64,000 nt of DNA from Dyadobacter sp. 50-39 (GCA_001898145.1 MKSR01000010.1:1-64000), one strand, 5' to 3'. Numbered from the stretch's first letter, positions 48,449 to 57,799 are shown. Notes: generated by a model not told the origin, from the letters alone. A program made the numbers and translations.

Positions 48449-49129
48449 ATGGATTTCCAGGTTAGTTTTCATTTGAATGAGAAGGTCTTTCTGAAAGACC
48501 CCGAAAGCAGCGAGACGGGCAAGAAGCTGGTCAAGAATGCCATCGACCTGATATATGATGTTGGCTTCGAACATTTTACATTCAAAAAGCTGGCTGCCCA
48601 GGTCAAGACCACCGAAGCCACCGTCTACCGGTATTTTGAAAACAAACACCGGCTGCTGCTGTACATACTGAACTGGTACTGGAGCTACATGGAATTTCTG
48701 GTGATGTTCAAGTTGCAGAACGTGGATGACCCTACGCAGAAACTGCATGTAATCATCGAGCTCCTTACGCAGGAACTGCCGCAAAGCGGCGGCGCATTGA
48801 ACTATAATGTCGAATACCTGAACCAGATCATCATCAGTGAAAGCAGTAAAGTGTATCTTGTCAAAGAAGTAAGGGAAATCAACAAGTTTGAGGTTTTCAA
48901 ACCGTATAAAGATCTTTGCGCGAGGATTGCCGAGGTCATTACCGAATACAATGCCTCCTATCCTTACCCGCGGTCGCTGAGCAGCACGCTGATCGAAACG
49001 TCGCATTACCAGCAGTTCTTTTGCAGTTATCTGCCCAGGCTTACCGACAACGAGACCGGGAACGACCGCGCGTTTGTCGTCCAGTTTTTAACCGATTTGT
49101 TATTCAAGAGTATTCATAAAACCGCATGA
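48449..49129 (+). CDS. TetR-family transcriptional regulator
   Basis: A 226-residue regulator with an N-terminal TetR helix-turn-helix (about 23-70, FTFKKLAAQVKTTEATVYRYFENK) and an all-helical ligand domain. It is divergent from the ABC-HlyD-TolC operon with a perfect palindrome between them, so it most likely represses that operon and possibly itself. Its stop overlaps the start of the downstream ldhA gene (ATGA at 49126-49129), making a two-gene operon. The inducer is not known. Confidence 0.9.
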   Translation: MDFQVSFHLNEKVFLKDPESSETGKKLVKNAIDLIYDVGFEHFTFKKLAAQVKTTEATVYRYFENKHRLLLYILNWYWSYMEFLVMFKLQNVDDPTQKLHVIIELLTQELPQSGGALNYNVEYLNQIIISESSKVYLVKEVREINKFEVFKPYKDLCARIAEVITEYNASYPYPRSLSSTLIETSHYQQFFCSYLPRLTDNETGNDRAFVVQFLTDLLFKSIHKTA

Positions 49130-50124
49130 AAATCCTGTTCTTTTCCGCCAAGCCCTACGACAGGCAGTTTTTTGACGCTTACAACAAGCCCTACGGTTTT
49201 GAAATTGAATACCTGGAAACGCACCTGGGGCCGCATATCGTGAATGCCGTGGATGGCCAGGAGGCGGTTTGCGTGTTCGTCAATGATAAAGTGAATGCGG
49301 AAGTCATTTCGGTGCTGCACGCGAAAGGGGTTAAGATCATTGCCCTGCGCTGTGCCGGCTTCAACAATGTGGACCTTGACGCGGCGCGCGCGCATGGGAT
49401 GCGCGTATGCCGGGTGCCCGAGTACTCGCCCGAGGCGGTGGCCGAGCATACGGTGGCGATGCTGCTCACACTCATACGCAAGACGCACAAGGCATATAAC
49501 CGCGTCCGCGAGCAGAACTTTTCGCTGAACGGGCTGCTCGGTTTCAATTTACACGGCAAAACGGTTGGGGTAGTCGGCACGGGTAAAATAGGCGGCGCGT
49601 TTTGCCGGATCATCAACGGCTTTGGCTGCCGGGTACTCGCATTCGATTTGTTTCCGAATCCGGGGCTTCAATCCGCCGGGATCGAATACGGTACATTAGA
49701 GGAGGTATTGAGCGCATCGGATGTCGTTTCCCTCCACTGCCCGCTCAACCCCGATACGCATTACCTGATCAACGAAAAGACCCTCGCCATGATGAAGCCG
49801 GGCGTCACGCTGATCAACACCAGCCGCGGCGGGCTGGTCAATACCGCCCATGCGATTGAAGCGCTTAAAAACAAGCACCTGGCCAACCTGGCTATCGACG
49901 TGTACGAGCAGGAAGAGAAGTTGTTTTTCAAGGACCTGTCCGAAAGTATCATCGAGGATGACACAATCCAGCGCCTGATGAGCTTTCCGAATGTGCTGGT
50001 AACTGCCCACCAGGCCTTTTTTACCGAAGAGGCTTTGACGGAGATTGCCCAGGTCACCCTGCGGAGCATCGACAGCCTGCTGCGGGGAAAACTCCCGGCG
50101 GAGCAAAACGCCCTGCTGGTGTAG
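49126..50124 (+). CDS. ldhA: D-lactate dehydrogenase
   Basis: A 332-residue NAD-dependent D-2-hydroxyacid dehydrogenase that closely follows the E. coli LdhA pattern: ALRCAGFNNVDLDAAR, PEAVAEHTVAMLLTL, the NAD-binding GTGKIG, the catalytic arginine in INTSRGG, glutamate in DVYEQEEKLFF and histidine in VTAHQAFFTEEAL. It converts pyruvate to D-lactate with NADH in the cytoplasm during oxygen limitation. It overlaps the tetR stop by 4 bp, so expression is coupled to that regulator. This links a fermentative enzyme to an exporter regulator, an unusual pairing. Confidence 0.93.
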   Translation: MKILFFSAKPYDRQFFDAYNKPYGFEIEYLETHLGPHIVNAVDGQEAVCVFVNDKVNAEVISVLHAKGVKIIALRCAGFNNVDLDAARAHGMRVCRVPEYSPEAVAEHTVAMLLTLIRKTHKAYNRVREQNFSLNGLLGFNLHGKTVGVVGTGKIGGAFCRIINGFGCRVLAFDLFPNPGLQSAGIEYGTLEEVLSASDVVSLHCPLNPDTHYLINEKTLAMMKPGVTLINTSRGGLVNTAHAIEALKNKHLANLAIDVYEQEEKLFFKDLSESIIEDDTIQRLMSFPNVLVTAHQAFFTEEALTEIAQVTLRSIDSLLRGKLPAEQNALLV

Positions 50125-50158
50125 GCAATTTCAAATGTCCGTTTCCCCCTAACCGTGC

Positions 50159-50920
50159 CTAACTGCCTCTGGAATAGAATGCATCCAGGTTATCGCGGTA
50201 AAAACGGGTCCATTTCAGGCGTGCCGCATTGTTCATGGTGACAAAGAACTCGCTGTTGAAATAGCTCTCCAATTCCTTCACATGGGCGAGATTGACGATA
50301 TTCGACCGGTTGATCCGCACGAAATCCGACGGGTCGAGCTGTGATTCCATCTGGCCCAGCGTGCCGTGTACCGTGTGCTTTTTGGTAGCCGTGAAAAGAT
50401 GGATGTAGTTCCCGTCCGCTTCACAATAGAATATGTCGTTTACCGCCACGAAATACTGGCGCTGCCTTTCCTTCACCAGGATCCTCTTCGGAAACGATTC
50501 CTTGGAAGTCTTTTCCAGGGAAGCGAGGAGCATTTGCAGCTCGCTGTTACTCGCCTTGGCGATATTGGCTTTTGTGCGGGCCAGCGCCTGGCGGAACCTG
50601 ATCTCGGTGAATGGTTTCAACAAATAATCCACGGCTGCCACTTCAAATGCACGGATCGCATATTGATCGAAAGCCGTAGTGAATATGACCGCCGGCTGGT
50701 GATACTGCCACACTTCGCTGATCACCTGGAAACCGTCGGCTTCCGACATCTGAATGTCCAGAAATACGATTTCCGGCTTGTGGTGCAGGATCGACAAGGT
50801 GGCTTCGTTGCCATTGGTGGCTTCATCCACGATCTCTATTTCCGGGTCGTCGGTCAGCATAGTACGCACAATGTGCCTGGCCAGCGGTTCATCGTCGACG
50901 ATAATGGTCTTAAACTTCAT
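50159..50920 (-). CDS. LytTR-family response regulator
   Basis: A 253-residue response regulator with a receiver domain (phospho-acceptor Asp55 in IVFLDIQM, Lys in LLKPF) and a C-terminal LytTR DNA-binding domain (about 145-250, RQYFVAVNDIFYCEADGNYIHLF and FVRINRSNIVNLAHV). The start overlaps the 3' end of the sensor kinase gene by 11 bp, so the two form a classical LytS/LytR pair. The regulator at 55429 is a paralogue with the same layout. Confidence 0.92.
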   Translation of the reverse strand: MKFKTIIVDDEPLARHIVRTMLTDDPEIEIVDEATNGNEATLSILHHKPEIVFLDIQMSEADGFQVISEVWQYHQPAVIFTTAFDQYAIRAFEVAAVDYLLKPFTEIRFRQALARTKANIAKASNSELQMLLASLEKTSKESFPKRILVKERQRQYFVAVNDIFYCEADGNYIHLFTATKKHTVHGTLGQMESQLDPSDFVRINRSNIVNLAHVKELESYFNSEFFVTMNNAARLKWTRFYRDNLDAFYSRGS

Positions 50921-52085
50921 AGTATAATGCCACGTTTTGGGAATGCGTTGAAAGCGGTAACGACAAGACAGCCAGCGTCCCGCCGCGCTCGGGCGACTCG
51001 TATGTCAGGCTCGCGTCCTGGCCGTATAGCCGGTCCAGTCGCTGCCGGACGATCGAGATCCCGACGCCCTGCCTGCCTGATCGTGCCTTCTGATTAAAAC
51101 CGACGCCATTGTCCAGGACTTCGATCCGCAGGCTGTCGTGCTGAAACCCGGTGGATATGCGGATCACCGCCGGCCGGGAAAGCTTCTCGATGCCGTGAAT
51201 GACCGAGTTTTCGATCAATGGCTGTAAAATGTATTGCGGAACGAGGGCCGAAGCGGTGTCTTCGTGCAGGTCCCATTCAATGCTGAGCCGGTCTTCGAAA
51301 CGGATCTGCTGAATGTACAGGTACTCTTTGGCAAACTCTACTTCCTGACACAGCGGCACCTGCACCACATCCTTGGTATCAACCAGCGTCCTTAGCAATG
51401 TGCTCAGCGAATTGACCATATTGATAGCCTTCTTATTCTCCCGCATCATCATCAGCCCTACCAGCGAATTCAGAGTATTGAAGAGAAAATGAGGTTTCAG
51501 CTGCATTTTAAGGGCCTGTAACTGCGCCATTGTCAGCTCCCCCTGCAACTGTGCGGTTTTCAGCTGATAGGCCGAATTCTGGTTTTTCAACTGCTGGTTG
51601 CGGTGAATGTACTGGGCAATGTTGTAGCCCAGCACGATCAGCATGTAGATCGCGACGCGAAATACATACGTGTTGATCGATTTCAGCACTACCTGCTCCA
51701 CCGTCGTATCCTGCCCTGCTTCCCACAGATACAGTTCGCGCACGATCAGGAACTCGATGAAAGTGAGCGACGCGAAGATTACCGTAAGAAAAACCAAATG
51801 GATGCCGATGACGCGCACAAGCTTCCACGGGCTCCGGTTGACTACCGGGAAATGGTGGGCGGCGATCAGTATGACCGGAGTGATGAGTATCCATAATCCC
51901 CAATGGATAAACCACTGGACAGTCTCCGTGTACAGGCGCGTGCGGCCGGTAACCAACGCGGTGAGCACACCCTGTCCGTAAGATATGGCTGCGAAACTCC
52001 CCCAGAATGCGATGGTCAGCCGCCAATATTTTTGCGGAGACAACGGCACGCCCGCCATATCCAGTATTTGTTTGATCTGATACAT
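50910..52085 (-). CDS. LytS-type sensor histidine kinase
   Basis: A 391-residue membrane kinase. Four hydrophobic segments occupy about 25-160, followed by a coiled coil. The His_kinase (PF06580) motif LKPHFLFNTLNSLVGLM carries the phosphorylated histidine. The HATPase domain is visible as LQPLIENSVIHG and LDNGVGF. No extracellular sensor domain is present, so the signal is probably sensed in or near the membrane. It is co-transcribed with the LytTR regulator it overlaps. Confidence 0.92.
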   Translation of the reverse strand: MYQIKQILDMAGVPLSPQKYWRLTIAFWGSFAAISYGQGVLTALVTGRTRLYTETVQWFIHWGLWILITPVILIAAHHFPVVNRSPWKLVRVIGIHLVFLTVIFASLTFIEFLIVRELYLWEAGQDTTVEQVVLKSINTYVFRVAIYMLIVLGYNIAQYIHRNQQLKNQNSAYQLKTAQLQGELTMAQLQALKMQLKPHFLFNTLNSLVGLMMMRENKKAINMVNSLSTLLRTLVDTKDVVQVPLCQEVEFAKEYLYIQQIRFEDRLSIEWDLHEDTASALVPQYILQPLIENSVIHGIEKLSRPAVIRISTGFQHDSLRIEVLDNGVGFNQKARSGRQGVGISIVRQRLDRLYGQDASLTYESPERGGTLAVLSLPLSTHSQNVALYYEV

Positions 52086-52392
52086 TGTTCCAAATTGTTC
52101 AAAAAAAGCTGCCGGTGAAGATTTACGGTGACTGATTTTGATTATCCAACCCGTTTTTTACGTGACCTGAGTATTTCCTTGTTTAAGATACAATTTCAGG
52201 ACGTAAACCCAATAGCCAGCCCACCCTGTCCGTAGCCGTACCGGTCAGTCCAGAACCTCCGGTTGCGCAACTACTCGCACTGCAATTCGGTCAGGTGGTC
52301 AGCAAATGCTTTCCGGCCGTCAATTTGCTCTCGGCGATTAGCCGCCCGCTGGTTTGCTTGCGCGAAAGCTCATCCATTCACAAACCAAAACT
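52086..52392. other. Divergent gap between kinase and VWA lipoprotein genes
   Basis: A 307-bp region between two outward-facing genes. I find no clear TAnnTTTG box, long inverted repeat or credible small gene in it. Both promoters should lie here. Confidence 0.4.
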
Positions 52393-53577
52393 ATGACGAA
52401 GAGAACTCTCACGGCGGTCGCCGTCATCTCACTCTCCGCGACGCTATGGCTAGGCTGCGGGTACACATCCGGTGACGAAAAGAATAATGTTTCCGAAGAA
52501 CAACAGGAAATCACAGGCCCAGACGCAGGTCAATTAAACGTAGCTGTTCTGGGCGACGAATGGCAGGTCGACAGCGACCAAAACGGCATTCCCGACTTCA
52601 TCGAAAAAGAATCGGGATATAACCCGGCAGGAGAAGACTGCAATCCGGAAGCTGCCTGCGGCGAAGGCGTTCCGGGTGCCGACCTCGATCTGAGCGTCAA
52701 CACATTACTGATGCTGGATGTTTCCGGATCGATGGCCGCCCGCCTGGGAGGCGTCCCGAAGATCGACATTGCGAAAATGTCGCTGCTGAAATACGCGTCC
52801 AGCGTACCGGAATCGATCCGGCTGGGATTGCTGGTATACGGGCACCAGGGTAACAACGAACAGTCGGGCAAGGCTGAAAGCTGCGCCGGGATCGAGGTGA
52901 TGGCGCCGATCGGAAACCTGAGCGAGGCCAACGCCAACACGATCATCAACCGGTTTTCGCCAACCGGATGGACCCCGATCGCGTCCGCACTGGAAAAAGC
53001 AAAACAAACCTTCGGTACCGACCGTAAGGGACGTAACCGGATCATCATGGTTTCCGACGGCGTGGAGACCTGCGGCGGCGATCCAGTGAGCGTAGCGCGG
53101 CAATTACACAGCTCGGGCTTTGCTGTTACCATCGATGTCGTGGGTTTCAATGTGCCGGGCAGCGATGCACAGCAGCTGAAACGGATCGCCGAGGCCGGCG
53201 GAGGAATTTACTTTGACGCCCGAACACAATCGGCACTCGATACCTATTTCCAGGAACAGAACCGCGCGGCCGCCAAAACCTGGGAAGCGGCCAATTGCTA
53301 CGCGGAGGCTTACAACAAAGCCTGGCTTTGCGATGCGAATATGGTATTGAAAGCCATCCGCGTGCTGAATGCCGAGAGCAGGAAAGCACAGTCGGCCGGC
53401 AAAAACGACGAGGTCCGGGCGCTGGAAGAGGTTCGCCTGGCGATCAATCAAAAGCATGAGGAGCGGAAAAAGCAACGGAAGATCATCAGGGAGAAATGGC
53501 ACAAGCTGAGCCGCGACGCATTTGAAATCAACCAGAAAACTTTGAAAGCCTACGGCAAAATGCGGCGAAGCCCATAA
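52393..53577 (+). CDS. VWA-domain lipoprotein with calcium-type DxDxNG motif
   Basis: A 394-residue predicted lipoprotein: the leader ends LWLGC, giving lipidated Cys22. A thrombospondin-type-3-like segment (DSDQNGIPDFIEKESGYNP, about 60-78) and a cysteine-containing linker precede a von Willebrand A domain (about 100-300). The MIDAS motif DVSGS is at 109-113, and IIMVSDGVETCGG follows later. The C-terminal ~90 residues are helical and very rich in Lys, Arg and Glu (KHEERKKQRKII). VWA domains bind protein ligands through a metal ion. The role here, whether surface adhesion or assembly, is unknown. Confidence 0.85.
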   Translation: MTKRTLTAVAVISLSATLWLGCGYTSGDEKNNVSEEQQEITGPDAGQLNVAVLGDEWQVDSDQNGIPDFIEKESGYNPAGEDCNPEAACGEGVPGADLDLSVNTLLMLDVSGSMAARLGGVPKIDIAKMSLLKYASSVPESIRLGLLVYGHQGNNEQSGKAESCAGIEVMAPIGNLSEANANTIINRFSPTGWTPIASALEKAKQTFGTDRKGRNRIIMVSDGVETCGGDPVSVARQLHSSGFAVTIDVVGFNVPGSDAQQLKRIAEAGGGIYFDARTQSALDTYFQEQNRAAAKTWEAANCYAEAYNKAWLCDANMVLKAIRVLNAESRKAQSAGKNDEVRALEEVRLAINQKHEERKKQRKIIREKWHKLSRDAFEINQKTLKAYGKMRRSP

Positions 53578-53719
53578 AACTGCCGCCAGGCCTCAGCTCA
53601 TACTTTTTTACATTCACATGGTCAAATACCGGTAAGAGAGGCGCTCGTATGTTGTTAGTTTTAATCCTGATCCGACAGGACCGATACCATTTTTAACCTG
53701 CTACATCGAAGTACGAAAA

Positions 53720-53742
53720 GGCGGCAGCCGTTCCGCCGTCTT
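53720..53742 (+). terminator. Terminator-like hairpin ahead of the LuxR-type gene
   Basis: GGCGG (53720-53724) and CCGCC (53733-53737) form a short stem, flanked by AAAA on the left and TCTTTTT on the right, so it could work in both directions. It lies about 140 nt after the VWA lipoprotein stop and 24 nt before the next ATG. It is either the VWA terminator or a leader attenuator. Confidence 0.6.
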
Positions 53743-53765
53743 TTTCACTTAGCTCCCCGTGCCCT

Positions 53766-54410
53766 ATGCCAACCATCGCCATTATCGATCGCTTTCCGAT
53801 CCTCCGGACGGGCTTGATGATTCTGCTACGAAACCAGTTAAAAAAAGCCGACTTTATCGAAGCGGCAGACCCGAATGGGTTAGAGTTTCGCCAACGACGT
53901 AAAAATCCCGACCTGGTTATTCTCGGTCTGAGCAAACGGCGCTTTCCCGACTTTGAGACGGTATTGGGCCAGGTGAGGGCAACCTTTCCCGACACCCCGG
54001 TGGTCGTTTACAGCGAAAGCCTGCGCAGCGAGATCGTTTTGTCCTACATCCGCCTCGAACTGGACGGCTATGTCGCCAAAAGCACGGATTGTACCGAGAT
54101 CGTGCGCTGCGTGGGGGACGTCCTGAGCGGGCGACGCTATTTGTGCCAGGCATTCAGTGATGCCATTCTGCGCGCTATTTACCAAGAACCCCACCCAAAT
54201 CACTTCACCGGCATCGCCAACCTCACCTACCGTGAGTTCCGGATAGCCTGCCAGCTCGCCAAGGGAAAAAGTACGGAATCGATCGCGCATTCGCTGGGTG
54301 AGAAACATGCCGTTGTCGAACGCCTGGCGGTCCGGCTGGTTTCGAAGCTGAATGTCAGGAATTACGACGAATTGTTCAGCCGGGTGAGCCGGCTGGCCCA
54401 CTACGACTGA
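53766..54410 (+). CDS. LuxR/NarL-type regulator with a non-phosphorylatable receiver
   Basis: A 214-residue protein with the receiver plus helix-turn-helix layout of NarL regulators. The receiver begins normally (PTIAIIDRFPILRTGL), but the position of the phospho-acceptor is Gly54 (LVILGLSK instead of the usual hydrophobic run ending in Asp). The lysine of the switch region is kept (GYVAKS). The DNA-binding part (LTYREFRIACQLAKGKSTESIAHSLG) is recognisable but divergent. It should act independently of phosphorylation. It overlaps the 3' end of the convergent membrane-protein gene by 10 bp. Confidence 0.8.
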   Translation: MPTIAIIDRFPILRTGLMILLRNQLKKADFIEAADPNGLEFRQRRKNPDLVILGLSKRRFPDFETVLGQVRATFPDTPVVVYSESLRSEIVLSYIRLELDGYVAKSTDCTEIVRCVGDVLSGRRYLCQAFSDAILRAIYQEPHPNHFTGIANLTYREFRIACQLAKGKSTESIAHSLGEKHAVVERLAVRLVSKLNVRNYDELFSRVSRLAHYD

Positions 54411-54829
54411 TCTTCTTTGAGTTGGAAAAATGCCATCGTCAATAAAATACCGGCGAGGAAGGACGTCACCGCAGGTACCATGAAAAAGTACAGGTACGAA
54501 GTGACGGCATACCCGAACGCCGCCAGCAAAATCGGCAGAATGCACCATTTAACCCCGACGGGATCACGCCGGATGCGGTAAGATAGCAGCCAGAGCAGCA
54601 CCGTGAATGCCAGCAGCGTAAAAATAAAGTTCAGGCTCATACCCGTGTAGTTTTCATCGATACTCCGCATTTCGCCGAAAACATTGAATTTGTGCTCCCG
54701 AACGATCCTCCATACTTCGATCGACCGGGCATCGGTAGCTTCCCGGCGGGTCGAATGCCCGATCGAATGTCCCAGAGCGAAAAAAAGCGTGCAGCCTGCT
54801 GCAATCCTGATCAGTAATTTTGGTTTCAT
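54401..54829 (-). CDS. Small membrane protein, four helices
   Basis: A 142-residue protein with four predicted membrane helices: about 7-25, 65-83, 92-112 and 114-135. It is of a type common in Bacteroidota and has no assigned function. The first loop carries GHSIGHSTRREATDARS. The gene starts 9 bp after the stop of the DUF4287/DUF5655 gene, so they are co-transcribed. I do not recognise the family with certainty. Confidence 0.75.
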   Translation of the reverse strand: MKPKLLIRIAAGCTLFFALGHSIGHSTRREATDARSIEVWRIVREHKFNVFGEMRSIDENYTGMSLNFIFTLLAFTVLLWLLSYRIRRDPVGVKWCILPILLAAFGYAVTSYLYFFMVPAVTSFLAGILLTMAFFQLKEDQS

Positions 54830-54838
54830 GGCTAGCTA

Positions 54839-55387
54839 TTAAATGGCTTTTGAATAGGCGAGTTCGAACCAGTCCAGCACCTCCCGGGACACCTGATCTG
54901 ACGTTTCGATATTGATTTTGTGCGTACACATGGCCCCCGCGCCCGGGATCAGCTGCAAAATCCCCTTCGGCTCCTGCCCTTTCAGGATCAGTTCCAGTTC
55001 GAACCGGGTCCTGGTGGCAGGTTTCAGACATGCGAACTGCTTTTTGCGGCGCAAGCTTACATAGGCTTTCTTGGGCGCGATTTCGATATCGTCGCCCAGC
55101 GACAGGATATGGAACATCAGCGCGTCGTAGATCGGCCGGAGGTTTTCCTTTCCTGCATACTGGCGTTCGATGAGCTCATCCGAATCCATGGAACCGGAAT
55201 CCGTTCCATTGAGCTTGTGCACGACGATGTCCGCATAGTTCATGCCGAGGTTATGGTCTTTCATCAGCATGTCGACCAGCTCTTTGTGCCTGGCACCGGG
55301 TTCCCGTTTTTCGTTCAGCAGCTGCATCCACTCGGTCAGCGACTTTCCTGTTTTAGCGGGCATGTTTTCGATCATCTTGTCAATCAT
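54839..55387 (-). CDS. DUF4287/DUF5655-type protein
   Basis: A 182-residue cytoplasmic protein starting at the ATG at 55387 (MIDKMIENMPAKTGKSLTE); a TTG three codons upstream is less likely. The N-terminal part matches the DUF4287 pattern (KTGKSLTEWMQLL, then GMNYADIVVHKL). The C-terminal part resembles DUF5655 (PIYDALMFHILSLGDDIEIAPKKAYVSLRR), a fold thought to bind DNA or nucleotides. The function is unknown. It is co-transcribed with the following small membrane protein gene. Confidence 0.8.
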   Translation of the reverse strand: MIDKMIENMPAKTGKSLTEWMQLLNEKREPGARHKELVDMLMKDHNLGMNYADIVVHKLNGTDSGSMDSDELIERQYAGKENLRPIYDALMFHILSLGDDIEIAPKKAYVSLRRKKQFACLKPATRTRFELELILKGQEPKGILQLIPGAGAMCTHKINIETSDQVSREVLDWFELAYSKAI

Positions 55388-55428
55388 CCGTTTCAATTAT
55401 TTGAGTTTAAAAAAAAGTTTTATGAAGC

Positions 55429-56184
55429 CTAGACTTCGCGTACATAGAAAAATTTGAGGTTATCCTTGTAAAACCGGGTCCATTTCAGCCGGGTGCAGTT
55501 GTTGAGGAACACGAAAAATTCCCCGTTAAAATAGCTCTCAATTTCACGGACGTGGGCCAGGTTAATGAGGTGCGAGCGGCTGATACGCGCAAAATCCGCT
55601 GGATTAAGCCGTTCTTCCAGCTGGAAAAGCTTTTCACAGATCATGTACTTCCTGTTTTCGGTGTGCAGGGCCAGGTAATTGCCCTCGGCCTGGATGTAGA
55701 AGACATTATCGAGGTTGACGAAAAGCTGCTTCTGCTTTTCTTTCACGAGGATCCGTTTGAGGTATTTCGGCTCCCGCGTGCGGCGCGCCGCAGGGTTATC
55801 GGCCTCTTTGGATTGGCTGAGCGACAATGTCTGCTTCGCCCGTTCGAGGGACTTCTTGAACCGAAGCTCGCTGAAAGGCTTCACCAGATAGTCCGATGCC
55901 GCCACTTCGAATGCCTGAATGGCATACTGCGTGTAAATGGTCGTGAATACGACAGCCGGCCGGTGGAAACCCGCTATTTCCTTCAAAATCTCAAAACCGT
56001 CTGCTTCGGGTAGCCGGATATCCAGGTAAATGATGTCGGGTTTGTAATGTAAAATCTTTCCCAACGCCTCGGTTCCGCTGGCAGCCTCCGCCACAATTTC
56101 TATCCCTTTCTCTCTTTCCAACAGATTCCGCACGACCCGGCGGGACACCGATTCGTCATCCGCTATCAGCACTTTGTAAATCAT
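55429..56184 (-). CDS. Orphan LytTR-family response regulator
   Basis: A 251-residue paralogue of the regulator at 50159, starting at the ATG at 56184 (MIYKVLIADDE). The upstream open frame has no sense as protein. Receiver Asp55 lies in IIYLDIRL and the lysine in YLVKPF. The LytTR domain includes KQLFVNLDNVFYIQAEGNYLAL and FARISRSHLINLAHVREIESYFNGEF; the last segment is nearly identical to its paralogue. No sensor kinase gene is adjacent, so it may share the LytS kinase at 50910. This is inference from similarity. Confidence 0.9.
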   Translation of the reverse strand: MIYKVLIADDESVSRRVVRNLLEREKGIEIVAEAASGTEALGKILHYKPDIIYLDIRLPEADGFEILKEIAGFHRPAVVFTTIYTQYAIQAFEVAASDYLVKPFSELRFKKSLERAKQTLSLSQSKEADNPAARRTREPKYLKRILVKEKQKQLFVNLDNVFYIQAEGNYLALHTENRKYMICEKLFQLEERLNPADFARISRSHLINLAHVREIESYFNGEFFVFLNNCTRLKWTRFYKDNLKFFYVREV

Positions 56185-56468
56185 AAAAACTAAAATTAAA
56201 ATGGATTCCATGGCTTCTGGAATGCCTGAAACCCGCAGCACCGGCGGGCGTAAAAGTCGCCGGCAAAATGTCGGCATACTTCGTATCGCGGTGAGTGAAT
56301 TCACAGGCACGGTTGTTAGGTTTTTGAGCAGATCGTCGTTTCGGGGTTTCCAAAGCAATGAACTGACTGACGAAGTGACCACGGAATTATGATTACCTGA
56401 GGTATTTTTATGATTATCTGACTAAAAAATTAACCGAAAACGGGTATCACTGCAATGAACCTCGCTAA

Positions 56469-57545
56469 CAGCTATTTGCGTGGGATTCAGCACACCCCGG
56501 CGACGTCTTTGGCCTGGCCCTTACGCCCGACGGCCGGACAAGCTTCTTTGTCAAATCATTCGGCGGGAGGGAAAAACTCATCATCCTTCAATCTGAAAAG
56601 AAAAACGGACGTTGGCAGCAGCCCGAAACCGCGCCTTTCTCATTTTCGGATTCCCGTTACAACGACATCGACCCCGTGGTAGCCCCGGACGGCAGTCTGG
56701 TACTATTCAACTCCAACCGGCCGCTGCCCGGCGAAACCGCTGCGGGAGATTTTAATGTTTGGGCCTGTAAAAAGACGCCCGGGGGATGGGGCGCGCCATT
56801 TGTGTTATCCAATGCGATCAATTCCGATTCGGCGGACGTCTATGCCGGAATGGCCTCGTCAGGCAATGTATATTTCGGGTCGCGCCGCGCCGGCGGGATC
56901 GGCGGAATGGACATTTATGTGTCGCGTTTCGTTGACGGAACTTATCAGACGCCCGTCAACCTGGGAGCCGAAGTAAATTCGCCCGGCAGCGATTCCAATC
57001 CCTATATCGCGCCCGACGAAAGTTACCTCATCTACGCCTCCGGTATTCCCAATGCCCAAAGTTTTATGATTTCGTATCAGATCAATGGCCGGTGGAGCAG
57101 TCCTATGGAACTTCCGGTGAGCTCGGATCCCGCCGGTTCGATGTTTTGCCCGATGGTCGATCCGCATTCCAAGACCTTCTACTTTGCCCGGACACGCGTG
57201 GAGAACGGGAAGCGGATCGAAAACGTATATTATATGCCGTTAAGCGGCCTGAAACTGGAAGCGCTCCGGGCCCGTGCAACGGTACTGACCGATTATGCCG
57301 GTACCTATAAAGTAGAACCCGCTAATGGGATCAGTGCGATCAAAATATGGAAGGAAAACGGCAAATTATATGGAGCTGCCGACGGCCAGCAAACCCTTCA
57401 ACTCGCCACTACAGAAGTCCCGGATCAGCTGATGATCGTTGAGAACGGGGAAAAAGTCCATTTTTTTAGAACTAAAACCGAACAAGTGCACGGTCTGAAA
57501 ATCAGCATGCCGGAGGGCGACATCACCGCCATCCGGCAACCCTGA
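56469..57545 (+). pseudogene. 5'-truncated PD40/TolB-like beta-propeller gene
   Basis: The frame is open from just after a TAA at 56466 and reads as family sequence at once (DSAHPGDVFGLALTPDGRTSF), with no ATG in front. Later repeats are typical of PD40 propellers: DIDPVVAPDGSLVLFNSNRP, then GGIGGMDIYVSRFVDGTY and DSNPYIAPDESYLIY. The C-terminal ~80 residues (YAGTYKVE, then KIWKENGKLYGAADG) resemble a DUF3471-like domain. The signal peptide and first ~40 residues expected for such an exported protein are missing. A GTG at 56676 could still start a 289-residue cytoplasmic product. I read it as a decaying gene, next to the permease remnant. Confidence 0.72.
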
Positions 57546-57600
57546 CTGCAAGACACCAAAATTCACCACTATTAAATCACCATCACTAAATAAATGAACT

Positions 57601-57779
57601 ATGGGCAGCAGTGTCTGGCGCAAGAAGCCACTTGAAGCATACGAACAGGATATACAAAAAAGTCAACTCAATCGCGTCCTCGGCAGGGGCAGCCTCACGG
57701 CAATGGGCATCGGGGCGCTGCCAAGGCAAACAATGCCATTTATTTCACCTACGGCCGGAAACACAGCAAGTTCCGATAA
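57601..57779 (+). pseudogene. Amino-acid permease reduced to its two ends
   Basis: The first 39 codons are the N-terminus of an APC-family cationic amino-acid permease (SSVWRKKPLEAYEQD, then LGRGSLTAMGIGA). The next frame, one base shifted, gives the typical permease C-terminus AIYFTYGRKHSKFR and a stop at 57777-57779. The whole membrane region, about 1.3 kb or more, is missing. The terminator just after it is intact. This is a clean internal deletion that left both ends joined out of frame. Reading on in the first frame gives an 85-residue product that has no family meaning after residue 39. Confidence 0.85.
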
Positions 57780-57799
57780 CAAGCCCCTTCTAATCATCC

